DNA of 7,589 bases from Clostridia bacterium (GCA_017452035.1 JAFTNE010000099.1:1-7589); one strand, 5' to 3'. Shown: positions 1 through 4,849, counted from the stretch's first letter. Notes: generated by a model not told the origin, from the sequence alone. A program made the numbers and translations.

Positions 1-260
1 GTTCCACCCTCGTTTTGCGATACAAAGTAGTCGCTTTGGTGGTACACTACCTTTTCCACCTTGGGCGTAGCAAAAAATTGCTCCAAAGTTACACCAAGTA
101 CCTGCAAAATATCTTGCAAGGTGGCAATGGATGGAGAGCAAAGGTCATTTTCCAACTGGGAAATGTACCCTTTGGTTAACTCTGTACGGCTGGCAAGCTC
201 CTCCTGCGTCAGGCCCAGTTGTAACCGATATTGTTTTAGTTTTCGTCCAATTTCTATCAT
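1..260 (-). CDS. XRE-family transcriptional regulator with probable C-terminal cupin domain (3' end missing)
   Basis: The first 86 residues are visible; the rest runs off the left edge. Residues about 7-62 form a lambda-repressor-type helix-turn-helix: a LGLTQEELASRTELTKGYIS core, then QLEN, SPSIATL and LGVTLEQFF. This pattern is typical of XRE regulators that carry a small-molecule-sensing cupin barrel after the DNA-binding domain. The visible tail from residue 66 (KVEKVVYHQSDYF) fits the linker and first strand of such a barrel, but the cupin itself is outside the window. Family knowledge: close relatives in Clostridia often lie beside polyamine (potABCD) transport genes; no such neighbour is visible here. 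The ATG at 260 is preceded by GAGGT at 266-270, 5 nt away. It has its own promoter and a leader of about 120 nt that may form an attenuator. HTH call is firm; cupin and ligand are inference. Confidence 0.88.
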   Translation of the reverse strand, partial: MIEIGRKLKQYRLQLGLTQEELASRTELTKGYISQLENDLCSPSIATLQDILQVLGVTLEQFFATPKVEKVVYHQSDYFVSQNEGG

Positions 261-271
261 TTTCGACCTCG

Positions 272-350
272 AAAAATAAAAAAAATACCCAACGGAAAAC
301 ACACTATTTAGAGTACTGCCGTATTTCACGGCGTTGGCACGACCACCAAC
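272..350 (-). promoter_or_regulatory. Possible attenuator in the XRE regulator leader
   Basis: In the transcript, GTTGG (346-350) can pair with CCAAC (333-337). The segment CCAACG (332-337) can instead pair with CGTTGG (289-294), so the two pairings are mutually exclusive. The second encloses a small hairpin, GCCGT-gaaat-ACGGC (318-332), and is followed by a U-rich run (272-287) ending just before the Shine-Dalgarno. This resembles a terminator/antiterminator leader. The stems are short (5-6 bp), no known riboswitch was recognised, and the run could simply reflect AT-rich DNA. Confidence 0.35.
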
Positions 351-367
351 ATATACAATAAAAATTT

Positions 368-383
368 GTTTACCTTGGGTAAC
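368..383. promoter_or_regulatory. Imperfect dyad at the XRE gene transcription start
   Basis: GTTTACCTTGGGTAAC is a 16-bp imperfect palindrome with five matched base pairs: GTT/AAC outside and CC/GG inside. It lies just downstream of the -10 element. XRE regulators commonly repress themselves through dyads in this position. The assignment rests on location and partial symmetry only. Confidence 0.3.
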
Positions 384-389
384 AATATG

Positions 390-418
390 AGTATAGTCAA
401 TATGTAACGTATTGTCAA
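390..418 (-). promoter_or_regulatory. Sigma-A promoter of the XRE regulator gene
   Basis: On the minus strand, TTGACA (413-418) and TATACT (390-395) are separated by exactly 17 nt, a near-perfect housekeeping promoter. Transcription should begin near 383, giving a leader of about 120 nt before the ATG at 260. An imperfect dyad (368-383) covers the predicted start point and could be an autoregulatory operator. Confidence 0.85.
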
Positions 419-560
419 TTATTTTCACAAAACTTTTTTACAAATACTAAACTTTTTGTTTGAAATTGCTGTGTTTTTGTACACACGCGAACAATGTACA
501 TTTTTGAGAAATACAAAAGACAATTTTAAACTGGTTATGCAAGATAGCATACGTACGCAA

Positions 561-592
561 AAACAAAAAAGGTCGACAAAATATCGACCTTT
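561..592 (-). terminator. Rho-independent terminator after the DUF378 gene
   Basis: A 9-bp stem AAAGGTCGA (568-576) / TCGACCTTT (584-592) encloses a 7-nt loop. On the minus strand it is followed by TTTTTTGTTTTT. It ends DUF378 transcription about 105 nt after the stop codon. The plus-strand flank is also U-rich (TTTGTTTT), so it may work in both directions. Confidence 0.85.
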
Positions 593-697
593 GTTTTGTG
601 GTAGTTGCAAACCGTTGTAGAAAAAGCACACCTGCAAAATTGTTTTGCACAAGACTTTTTCTTACAAGGGTCAACACCTACTCTGCCAACTTACATA

Positions 698-955
698 TTA
701 GTAAGTTCTGCGTTGTGTGTACTTGTTGTCGTAGTCGTTGCAAACCATTCTGCCACGAGCACTAAACAGCCAAACAAGCATAAACAAGCCAGCGATACCT
801 ACAACAATGTAGATAGCACTTTCCAACCAAGTGGTTCCCATTGTGATCCAGGTTACAAGGTTAAATCCAAAGATACCCACAAGCAACCAGTTGAGCGCGC
901 CAATAACTGTAAGTACAAGCGCAATCACAGCAAAAACGTTGAATGTTTTGTTCAA
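698..955 (-). CDS. DUF378 family small membrane protein (YuzA-like)
   Basis: An 85-residue protein with two predicted membrane helices, about residues 6-29 and 46-64. It carries the DUF378 signature: IGALNWLLVGIFGFNLV in the first half and IYIVVGIAGL in the second. Bacillus subtilis YuzA (about 80 aa) is a member; biochemical function of the family is unknown. The start is re-assigned to a TTG codon at 955 because AAGGAGGA (963-970) lies 7 nt upstream. An in-frame ATG further upstream at 997 has no such site and would place this Shine-Dalgarno inside the gene. The tail after the second helix is polar (CNDYDNKYTQRRTY). The gene is monocistronic, between its own promoter and terminator. A sigma-G-like promoter suggests forespore expression (inference). 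Confidence 0.9.
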   Translation of the reverse strand: MNKTFNVFAVIALVLTVIGALNWLLVGIFGFNLVTWITMGTTWLESAIYIVVGIAGLFMLVWLFSARGRMVCNDYDNKYTQRRTY

Positions 956-972
956 GTTTGTGTCCTCCTTGT

Positions 973-1000
973 TAGTTGTGTTTTTAGTATGACACAACTA
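973..1000. repeat. Perfect 9-bp inverted repeat around the DUF378 gene -10 element
   Basis: TAGTTGTGT (973-981) and ACACAACTA (992-1000) are exact reverse complements, separated by 10 nt that hold the predicted -10 CATACTA. It also ends only 2 nt upstream of the Shine-Dalgarno. Placement around the -10 suggests an operator for a dimeric regulator. A cruciform or RNA hairpin is less likely, because transcription would start inside the repeat. Confidence 0.6.
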
Positions 1001-1014
1001 CAAAAAAGTATGCA
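985..1014 (-). promoter_or_regulatory. Sigma-G-like forespore promoter of the DUF378 gene
   Basis: TGCATA (1009-1014) and CATACTA (985-991) are separated by 17 nt. The Bacillus sigma-G consensus is roughly TGAATA, 17-18 nt, CATACTA, so the -10 is exact and the -35 differs at one base. I see no good sigma-A -35 at the right distance. The extended -10 reading TGTCATACT could still allow weak vegetative use. Predicted leader is about 22-24 nt, in line with other genes here. Confidence 0.55.
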
Positions 1015-1095
1015 CGAAAAAAATGAGATGTAAAAAGGCCTTGAAAGTTTGTTAAAAATCAACACTACTTTCTCTAAAAATTGCAGTGACGTAAC

Positions 1096-1129
1096 AAAAA
1101 AAGCGCTATTGCAACGTTGGCAATGCGCT
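1096..1129 (-). terminator. Rho-independent terminator after the five-helix membrane protein gene
   Basis: The stem arms AGCGCTATTGC (1102-1112) and GCAATGCGCT (1120-1129) form 10 bp with one bulged T and a 7-nt loop. The minus strand then has a run of seven T (1096-1102). It begins about 21 nt after the stop at 1151 and separates this gene from the DUF378 gene. Confidence 0.9.
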
Positions 1130-1150
1130 CTTTTGTTATCAGTATGTTTT

Positions 1151-2104
1151 TTAGTTTTGTTGGTCTCCATCAGTTGGCAACACCACCTCGTCAACAGCTA
1201 CCTGTGGTTGCTCCGTTTGAGCAGGGGTATCCGTTGGTTTGACAGGCTCAATCGTTGTTATAGTTGGTTTGCCAGTTGGCTTTGTGTCTGTGGGTTTGCC
1301 AGTTGGCTTTTTGCCCTTTTTGTTTTTAGCTTTGCGCTTGTTGCGCTTTTCCAACTCGCCCGAGGTGCGTGCGTTAGAACCCAGTCGTCTTACTTGACGA
1401 CGGCGTTGACGCTTGTTCATATACTTGGATTGCTTTTCGCAAAGGGCAGTTTGCTCTTCGACAGTCATTGAGTCAAACACATGTACCGATACAATTCTTT
1501 CCAAAATCAAAATTACCACGCCAGCGACAATTGCCAATCCACAAATGAGGAAATACCAAGCAAATGTCATCAAACCACCAGTAAGTGGCTCTTTTGCAAA
1601 GATAACTGCGCATGCGCCAAGGCACAATACAACGCCATAAAACAACCCAAACACACCATAAACATAGGTGGACAAAAACTTACGTTTGTACCAGTCCATG
1701 GGGCTGTTGACAATTTTGTCCAACTTGGGTAGTTGACAGATACAAAAGATGCCTGCTATCCAACACACTATCACACAAAAGGTTGCAAGAGGCAGACCAT
1801 TTTGTTTCAAAAATGAGTAGTCACGCGTCATTGCATCGTCAACTATTTGCTTGATGTGGTCAAATGCTACCGTAGGAGTGGGGCTTGTTACCGTTTCCAT
1901 GCCAAAAGCACCGGCAACTACATTGAAAAAGTCGGGGTAAACAAGGCAGATAATTCCACAAAAGAAAATTCCGGGAATCATGTAGATATTCATATTGTTT
2001 GTTGCAGACAACAACAGCATCATTGCAATAAACAACACTGCAAAGTTGACTGCGTAAACAATAAAACTAATTTTTACAAAAAGTTTACTTAACGTGCGTG
2101 ACAC
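1151..2104 (-). CDS. Multi-pass membrane protein of unknown function with basic and KPT-rich C-terminal tail
   Basis: I do not recognise a family. The 317-residue protein has five predicted membrane segments (about 11-34, 41-60, 106-125, 146-170, 177-201). A soluble tail of about 110 residues follows. The tail opens with a strongly basic stretch (231-266, many Lys/Arg, e.g. KRQRRRQVRR). It continues with a tandem KPTGKPTxT repeat (266-283) and ends in an acidic Thr/Pro/Gln-rich terminus. By the positive-inside rule the basic stretch puts the tail in the cytoplasm, where it could bind nucleic acid or acidic lipid head groups; that is inference. The GTG at 2104 is chosen as start because AAGGAGG (2111-2117) sits 6 nt upstream. 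The in-frame ATG at 2137 would place this site inside the gene. It lies 131 nt after the acyltransferase gene with no clear terminator between them, so co-transcription is possible. A terminator follows. Confidence 0.8.
   Translation of the reverse strand: MSRTLSKLFVKISFIVYAVNFAVLFIAMMLLLSATNNMNIYMIPGIFFCGIICLVYPDFFNVVAGAFGMETVTSPTPTVAFDHIKQIVDDAMTRDYSFLKQNGLPLATFCVIVCWIAGIFCICQLPKLDKIVNSPMDWYKRKFLSTYVYGVFGLFYGVVLCLGACAVIFAKEPLTGGLMTFAWYFLICGLAIVAGVVILILERIVSVHVFDSMTVEEQTALCEKQSKYMNKRQRRRQVRRLGSNARTSGELEKRNKRKAKNKKGKKPTGKPTDTKPTGKPTITTIEPVKPTDTPAQTEQPQVAVDEVVLPTDGDQQN
1266..1310. repeat. In-gene tandem repeat encoding KPTGKPT units
   Basis: An identical 18-bp unit GGTTTGCCAGTTGGCTTT occurs at 1266-1283 and 1293-1310. 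The period is 27 bp, so the unit repeats in frame every nine residues in the tail of the membrane protein. Such repeats can change copy number by slippage, varying tail length between strains. Confidence 0.85.
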
Positions 2105-2235
2105 GGTAAACCTCCTTGGTGGCGCACCTGGGCGCAAACGGAATTGTTTTGAACTAAAACTGTTACAATAATTATGTTTTTAGGCTTGAATTTGACATTT
2201 TTGACCGTATTACAAGTCAAACACGCCTTTTTGCA

Positions 2236-3411
2236 CTACTTGGACTGTTCGTCAGCGATAGCTTGCTCTTCGATGGCTATGTTAAACTTGGTTGTGATGC
2301 CAAAGTTGTTTAGCCTACGAAAACGATACACTGCACTTTCCGTTGGAAGGTACAAAAACTCGTTATCAAAGGACAGGGTATAAAACGTTCCACGCTTAAA
2401 GGATACGTTTACGTTTTCGCCAGTGACAGCAAGGGCGTTGTTGTCGCACTTGATGTGGCACATACCACAATCAACGTAGTTTTTGCCCACAAGCATTTCA
2501 GCCCGGAAGTCATCCTCCACAACAAAGTCGTCGTGGGTAATTTCCTCTGCTACACATTGGTGTTGCCAGTTGTACCATTGGGTAACCTTGGCAAAGTTTC
2601 CACCCTCTAAGCCACCAAACTTGTTTTGCGTGACAGTTGCGCCACACTTGGCGCACTCAAGCTGGTTGCCGTGTGCCGTAATTGCAAACTCTGCGCCACA
2701 AGTTGGGCATTTGTACAATATGCCGTTAAGGCCTTCACAAAGATGTTCATCCTCAATTGCAATTTGGTTATCCAGTTGGTATTGGTAGTCATCGTAGCTC
2801 AAATTTTGCAAAATGCGCTTGTGGATTTCCTCTACGGAAAGTGTTTTGATTTCCTCAGCAGTTACTGCCAGTTGCACGTCAGCCGTCATAGGACAAAAAC
2901 GTTTTGAGCTTGCCCAACGGGGATGATGGATATAGTTGCCGTGGAAACACACCGTTACAAGGGGTACTTTTAGCAGTTTGATAAGCTTTGCAATGGCAGG
3001 TTTGATGGGGCTGGGTGTACCCACTACCGACAATTTTGCCTCGGGGAAAATTGCCACACTGCGATTTTTTGACAAGATGTACTTGATATCGCGTATCAAA
3101 GAAGTATCCACTGTAAATTGCTTTTTAGGAAGTACACCCAAATTGTAGATAAGCTTGGGCCACTTGACAATTTGTGTGATGGATGCAATAAAGTTGGGGT
3201 AATTGGGCTTGGACAGCATCATAAGCCCACCAACGTCAGCAAAACCACTGTGGTTGGCAACAACAATGTATGGCGGTTGTATTTTTCTCAATGAACCGTC
3301 ATCAATTAACTTGATTTTTTTTGTAAAATAGGGCTTACCCCAAACACCAGCCAACAAATTGAGCAAAAATTTACTTGCTAAAATGGGCTTTTTTACACGT
3401 TTTTTTGCCAT
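2236..3411 (-). CDS. PlsC-family 1-acyl-sn-glycerol-3-phosphate acyltransferase with C-terminal zinc ribbon
   Basis: This 391-residue protein probably transfers an acyl group to lysophosphatidate or a related lysolipid at the inner face of the membrane, in phospholipid synthesis. Residues about 40-190 form the acyltransferase domain. The catalytic NHSGFAD (53-59) gives the H-x4-D motif with His54 and Asp59. The block-III motif is FPEAKLS (122-128) instead of the usual FPEGTRS, keeping Glu124 but losing Gly and Arg. VPLVTV (149-154) is block IV. A four-cysteine zinc ribbon follows (Cys235, 238, 253, 256), then about 130 residues with another cysteine cluster, CGMCHIKC (315-322). Similar acyltransferases with a C-terminal zinc ribbon and an altered FPEA motif occur in Clostridia; substrates are, to my knowledge, not established. 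The start is ATG at 3411 with AAAGG upstream. It has its own sigma-A promoter and may be co-transcribed with the membrane protein gene downstream. Confidence 0.88.
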   Translation of the reverse strand: MAKKRVKKPILASKFLLNLLAGVWGKPYFTKKIKLIDDGSLRKIQPPYIVVANHSGFADVGGLMMLSKPNYPNFIASITQIVKWPKLIYNLGVLPKKQFTVDTSLIRDIKYILSKNRSVAIFPEAKLSVVGTPSPIKPAIAKLIKLLKVPLVTVCFHGNYIHHPRWASSKRFCPMTADVQLAVTAEEIKTLSVEEIHKRILQNLSYDDYQYQLDNQIAIEDEHLCEGLNGILYKCPTCGAEFAITAHGNQLECAKCGATVTQNKFGGLEGGNFAKVTQWYNWQHQCVAEEITHDDFVVEDDFRAEMLVGKNYVDCGMCHIKCDNNALAVTGENVNVSFKRGTFYTLSFDNEFLYLPTESAVYRFRRLNNFGITTKFNIAIEEQAIADEQSK

Positions 3412-3433
3412 AGATATTTACCTTTGGTGTTAG

Positions 3434-3449
3434 TTGCACATGCGTGCAA
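3434..3449. repeat. Inverted repeat in the plsC-family gene leader
   Basis: TTGCAC (3434-3439) and GTGCAA (3444-3449) are exact reverse complements around 4 nt. It lies just after the predicted transcription start and before the Shine-Dalgarno. It could be an operator or a small leader hairpin. Function is inferred only from position. Confidence 0.45.
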
Positions 3450-3463
3450 AATTGTACGTTTAT

Positions 3464-3492
3464 AGTATATCAGCTAAATGTCAATCGGTCAA
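3464..3492 (-). promoter_or_regulatory. Sigma-A promoter of the plsC-family gene
   Basis: On the minus strand TTGACC (3487-3492) and TATACT (3464-3469) are 17 nt apart, each matching consensus at five of six positions. The start point is predicted near 3457, giving a leader of about 46 nt. It lies between the divIC terminator and the acyltransferase gene. Confidence 0.8.
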
Positions 3493-3537
3493 TAGTTGGG
3501 TGTAAATTGTACAAATAAATGTTGAAATGGTTGCAAT

Positions 3538-3565
3538 AAAAAACTCGGCCATAACTAGCCGAGTT
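3538..3565 (-). terminator. Rho-independent terminator after divIC
   Basis: An 8-bp GC-rich stem AACTCGGC (3542-3549) / GCCGAGTT (3558-3565) has an 8-nt loop. The minus strand follows with six T (3538-3543). It sits 15 nt beyond the divIC stop and closes the yabP-yabQ-divIC unit. Confidence 0.92.
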
Positions 3566-3579
3566 GTGATATTTGACAA

Positions 3580-3879
3580 TTAGTTGCCTTCGGTGGGTAG
3601 GTAATCTTTTACGAACAAATAATCCTCTTCGCTGATAAGTTCGTGAGCTAATGCCCACTCGATGATGTAAGCATCCGTTTGCTTAAACTCAATTATTTCT
3701 TGTTGATTTTTGATATCCTCTTTGGTTTGAGCAATAAGTTTGTTGACATACTCTTGTTTTTGAGTAAATGATGCACTTTGCGCCAAAAAAGTGAGCAACA
3801 TGCAAAGCAACAATACAATTATCAGTATTGATGCGATTACAAGAATAGATGTTCCCTTTTTATAAAATACCTTTTCCAT
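3580..3879 (-). CDS. divIC: Septum formation initiator, DivIC/FtsB family
   Basis: A 99-residue bitopic membrane protein: short basic cytoplasmic N-terminus, one membrane helix (about 11-33), an extracytoplasmic coiled coil (about 36-68, rich in Gln/Lys/Glu) and a C-terminal segment TDAYIIEWALAHELISEEDY. This segment corresponds to the family's YIExxAReklglv block. In the family, DivIC/FtsB binds FtsL and DivIB/FtsQ in the division complex and helps activate septal peptidoglycan synthesis. Length and position after yabQ match endospore formers. ATG 3879 is chosen because AAAAGGTGG (3886-3894) lies 6 nt upstream; an upstream in-frame ATG at 3936 has no support. The gene overlaps the end of yabQ by 20 bp. 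A perfect sigma-A promoter inside yabQ should drive it in growing cells. Oddity: the usual Ala-Arg of the C-terminal block is replaced (ALAHEL). Confidence 0.88.
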   Translation of the reverse strand: MEKVFYKKGTSILVIASILIIVLLLCMLLTFLAQSASFTQKQEYVNKLIAQTKEDIKNQQEIIEFKQTDAYIIEWALAHELISEEDYLFVKDYLPTEGN

Positions 3880-4201
3880 TGTTGTCCACCTTTTGTTTGG
3901 TGAACAAATTATACAACTTGTTGGACAGCTTGTCAAGTGTAGAACGAAAACAAATACAACTTGTTAGCGCACCAACAGCCAATGCAAACAGCACAAAAAG
4001 ACGAAAATCACCGTTATTTAGGTGCAAGTTGGACATCAAGAATAACGGCACGACTGCCAGCGAAAAGATAATATCGAAAATGACCTTGGATAATTGCGTT
4101 TTGAGAAACCCCAGTGCAAACAAGTACACTACTGTGGCGATAGTTGAAAACGCCCAAAACGCACCAAAAAGGTACAGTTGCTCAATACCTTTGCCCAGCA
4201 T
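3860..4201 (-). CDS. yabQ: Spore cortex biosynthesis protein YabQ (short form)
   Basis: A 113-residue integral membrane protein with three or four hydrophobic segments (about 8-31, 39-57, 67-86). The segment NNGDFRLFVLFALAVGALTS (62-81) matches the family's conserved E/D-x-R-hydrophobic block (NEGEIR-type in Bacillus YabQ). In B. subtilis YabQ is a mother-cell protein in the outer forespore membrane, needed for cortex peptidoglycan. Position between a YabP and a DivIC is diagnostic. Bacillus YabQ is about 210 residues, so this is the core membrane domain without the long C-terminal extension. The ATG at 4201 shares one base with the yabP stop (TAATG), implying coupled translation. The 3' end overlaps divIC and contains its promoter, so the final residues (about 89-98) are constrained by both protein and promoter function. 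Confidence 0.85.
   Translation of the reverse strand: MLGKGIEQLYLFGAFWAFSTIATVVYLFALGFLKTQLSKVIFDIIFSLAVVPLFLMSNLHLNNGDFRLFVLFALAVGALTSCICFRSTLDKLSNKLYNLFTKQKVDNNGKGIL
3908..3936 (-). promoter_or_regulatory. Perfect sigma-A consensus promoter inside yabQ, driving divIC
   Basis: On the minus strand TTGACA (3931-3936), exactly 17 nt, then TATAAT (3908-3913): a full 12/12 consensus match at ideal spacing. It lies in the last codons of yabQ, with the start point near 3901 and a leader of about 21 nt to the divIC ATG. It can supply DivIC independently of the sporulation promoter upstream of yabP. Confidence 0.92.
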
Positions 4202-4446
4202 TAACGGAAAAGTCCCTTTAAGCTTACGCCCTGTTTGTAACCAATGGACGTGATTGTTTTTACTTCCAACACAACCAAGCCTTGGTCTTTGTCTAACTTG
4301 GCGATGTTAAGTCCACTGCCCTTTACTACCAATGTGGAGTTTTCCAACTTGAACTGCCCTTCCTTTTCGTCCACTTCCACTACCTGCACAACACCGTTGA
4401 TTTCCAACACGTTGTTTTCAAAATGCAAACTGTGAGTTTTTTGCAC
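4201..4446 (-). CDS. yabP: Sporulation protein YabP
   Basis: An 81-residue soluble protein of the YabP/YqfC family. Family features: HSLHFENNVLEINGVVQVVE at the N-terminus, then FKLENSTLVVKGSGLNIAKL, a later LDKDQGLVVLEVKTI strand region and a short basic C-terminus. In B. subtilis YabP is made in the mother cell under sigma-E and needed, with YabQ, for spore cortex assembly. The GTG at 4446 is chosen because AAAGGGG (4453-4459) lies 6 nt upstream and the resulting length matches the family. The same frame stays open upstream to an ATG at 4653, but that part is Cys-rich, crosses a mobile-type repeat and the promoter, and is not considered coding. First gene of the yabP-yabQ-divIC unit. Unlike Bacillus, no rqcP (S4-domain) gene or hup lies upstream. 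Confidence 0.88.
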   Translation of the reverse strand: MQKTHSLHFENNVLEINGVVQVVEVDEKEGQFKLENSTLVVKGSGLNIAKLDKDQGLVVLEVKTITSIGYKQGVSLKGLFR

Positions 4447-4464
4447 TACTAACCCCTTTGGAAA

Positions 4465-4494
4465 ATTGTATGCTGTTGGAGGGATAAATATGTG
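4465..4494 (-). promoter_or_regulatory. Sigma-E-like promoter of yabP-yabQ
   Basis: On the minus strand CACATATT (4487-4494) and CATACAAT (4465-4472) are 14 nt apart. The Bacillus sigma-E consensus is about GKMATATT, 14-15 nt, CATACAMT, so the -10 and the ATATT of the -35 are exact. The predicted start point falls near 4458, leaving only about 12 nt of leader that holds the Shine-Dalgarno. This agrees with the known sigma-E control of yabP in B. subtilis. Confidence 0.78.
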
Positions 4495-4535
4495 TGCCGT
4501 TTGGTGTTGCAAACAAACATTGCATTCAAAACAAA

Positions 4536-4581
4536 TTACCCTCTCAGTCACTAACATGACAGCTCTCCCATAGGGCGAGCC
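4536..4581 (-). repeat. MITE-like palindromic intergenic repeat, copy A
   Basis: On the minus strand this reads GGCTCGCCCTATGGGAGAGC, then TGTCATGTTAGTGACTGAGA and GGGTAA. It contains a hairpin (GCTC-t-CCC/GGG-c-GAGC) and ends in the GAGAGGGT signature. The pattern resembles short palindromic repeats I recall scattered between genes in Clostridia genomes. It aligns with copy B at 4850-4898 in the same orientation. It lies about 40 bp upstream of the yabP promoter. Confidence 0.6.
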
Positions 4582-4803
4582 TTCAAAAATACAGTGATTA
4601 CAAATGTAAACCCTATCGGTTATTCTACAAACTTTTGTGCAAAATACACACAACTATTAATGGAAATAAGTAAATACTGACACACTAAAATACCGTAATA
4701 ATACCCTACTTAATGACAAAAATGCGCGATGATTACCTGTTAAAACCTGCGTTTTTTGCGATACGTGTTGAGTTTTTTGCCAAATATTTCTTGTGTTGTA
4801 AAC

Positions 4804-4835
4804 AAAAAAAGACCATGCAATTTGCAAGGTCTTTT
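4804..4835 (-). terminator. Rho-independent terminator of cysS
   Basis: The stem arms AAAAGACC (4807-4814) and GGTCTTTT (4828-4835) continue, after an A/A mismatch, into a second TGCA/TGCA stem. The minus strand follows with a run of seven T (4804-4810). It lies about 105 nt beyond the cysS stop, with repeat copy B in between. The plus-strand side ends in TTTT and may act weakly in the other direction. Confidence 0.88.
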
Positions 4836-4849
4836 AGGTGTTAATCTTA

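Larger units (their letters stand above)
4447..4803. other. Intergenic stretch between yabP and the cysS terminator
   Basis: Apart from the yabP promoter (4465-4494) and one MITE-like repeat copy (4536-4581), I see no gene, RNA or clear structure here. The DNA from about 4590 to 4800 is AT-rich. A 43-codon plus-strand frame (4713-4844) has no ribosome-binding site and runs through the cysS terminator, so it is not called. The rqcP and hup genes usually found upstream of yabP in Bacillus are absent. Confidence 0.7.

Noticed and set aside
479..500. Two TGTACA palindromes 16 bp apart
   Set aside because: Too short, far upstream of the XRE promoter and in AT-rich DNA; no supported role.
605..1033. 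Plus-strand 142-codon open frame opposite the DUF378 gene
   Set aside because: It covers a well-supported minus-strand gene and its promoter, and its translation has no domain character.
2105..2235. Separate promoter for the five-helix membrane protein gene
   Set aside because: Only weak matches (TGTCAA/TAATTA or TTCAAG/TGTAAC) were found; read-through from the acyltransferase gene is at least as likely.
4447..4653. Cys-rich 69-residue extension in frame with yabP, which could look like a zinc-binding domain
   Set aside because: It spans a repeat copy and the sigma-E promoter, has no ribosome-binding site, and a GTG with AAAGGGG gives the normal YabP length.
4713..4844. Plus-strand 43-codon frame in the yabP-cysS gap
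   Set aside because: No ribosome-binding site or promoter, and it reads through the cysS terminator hairpin.
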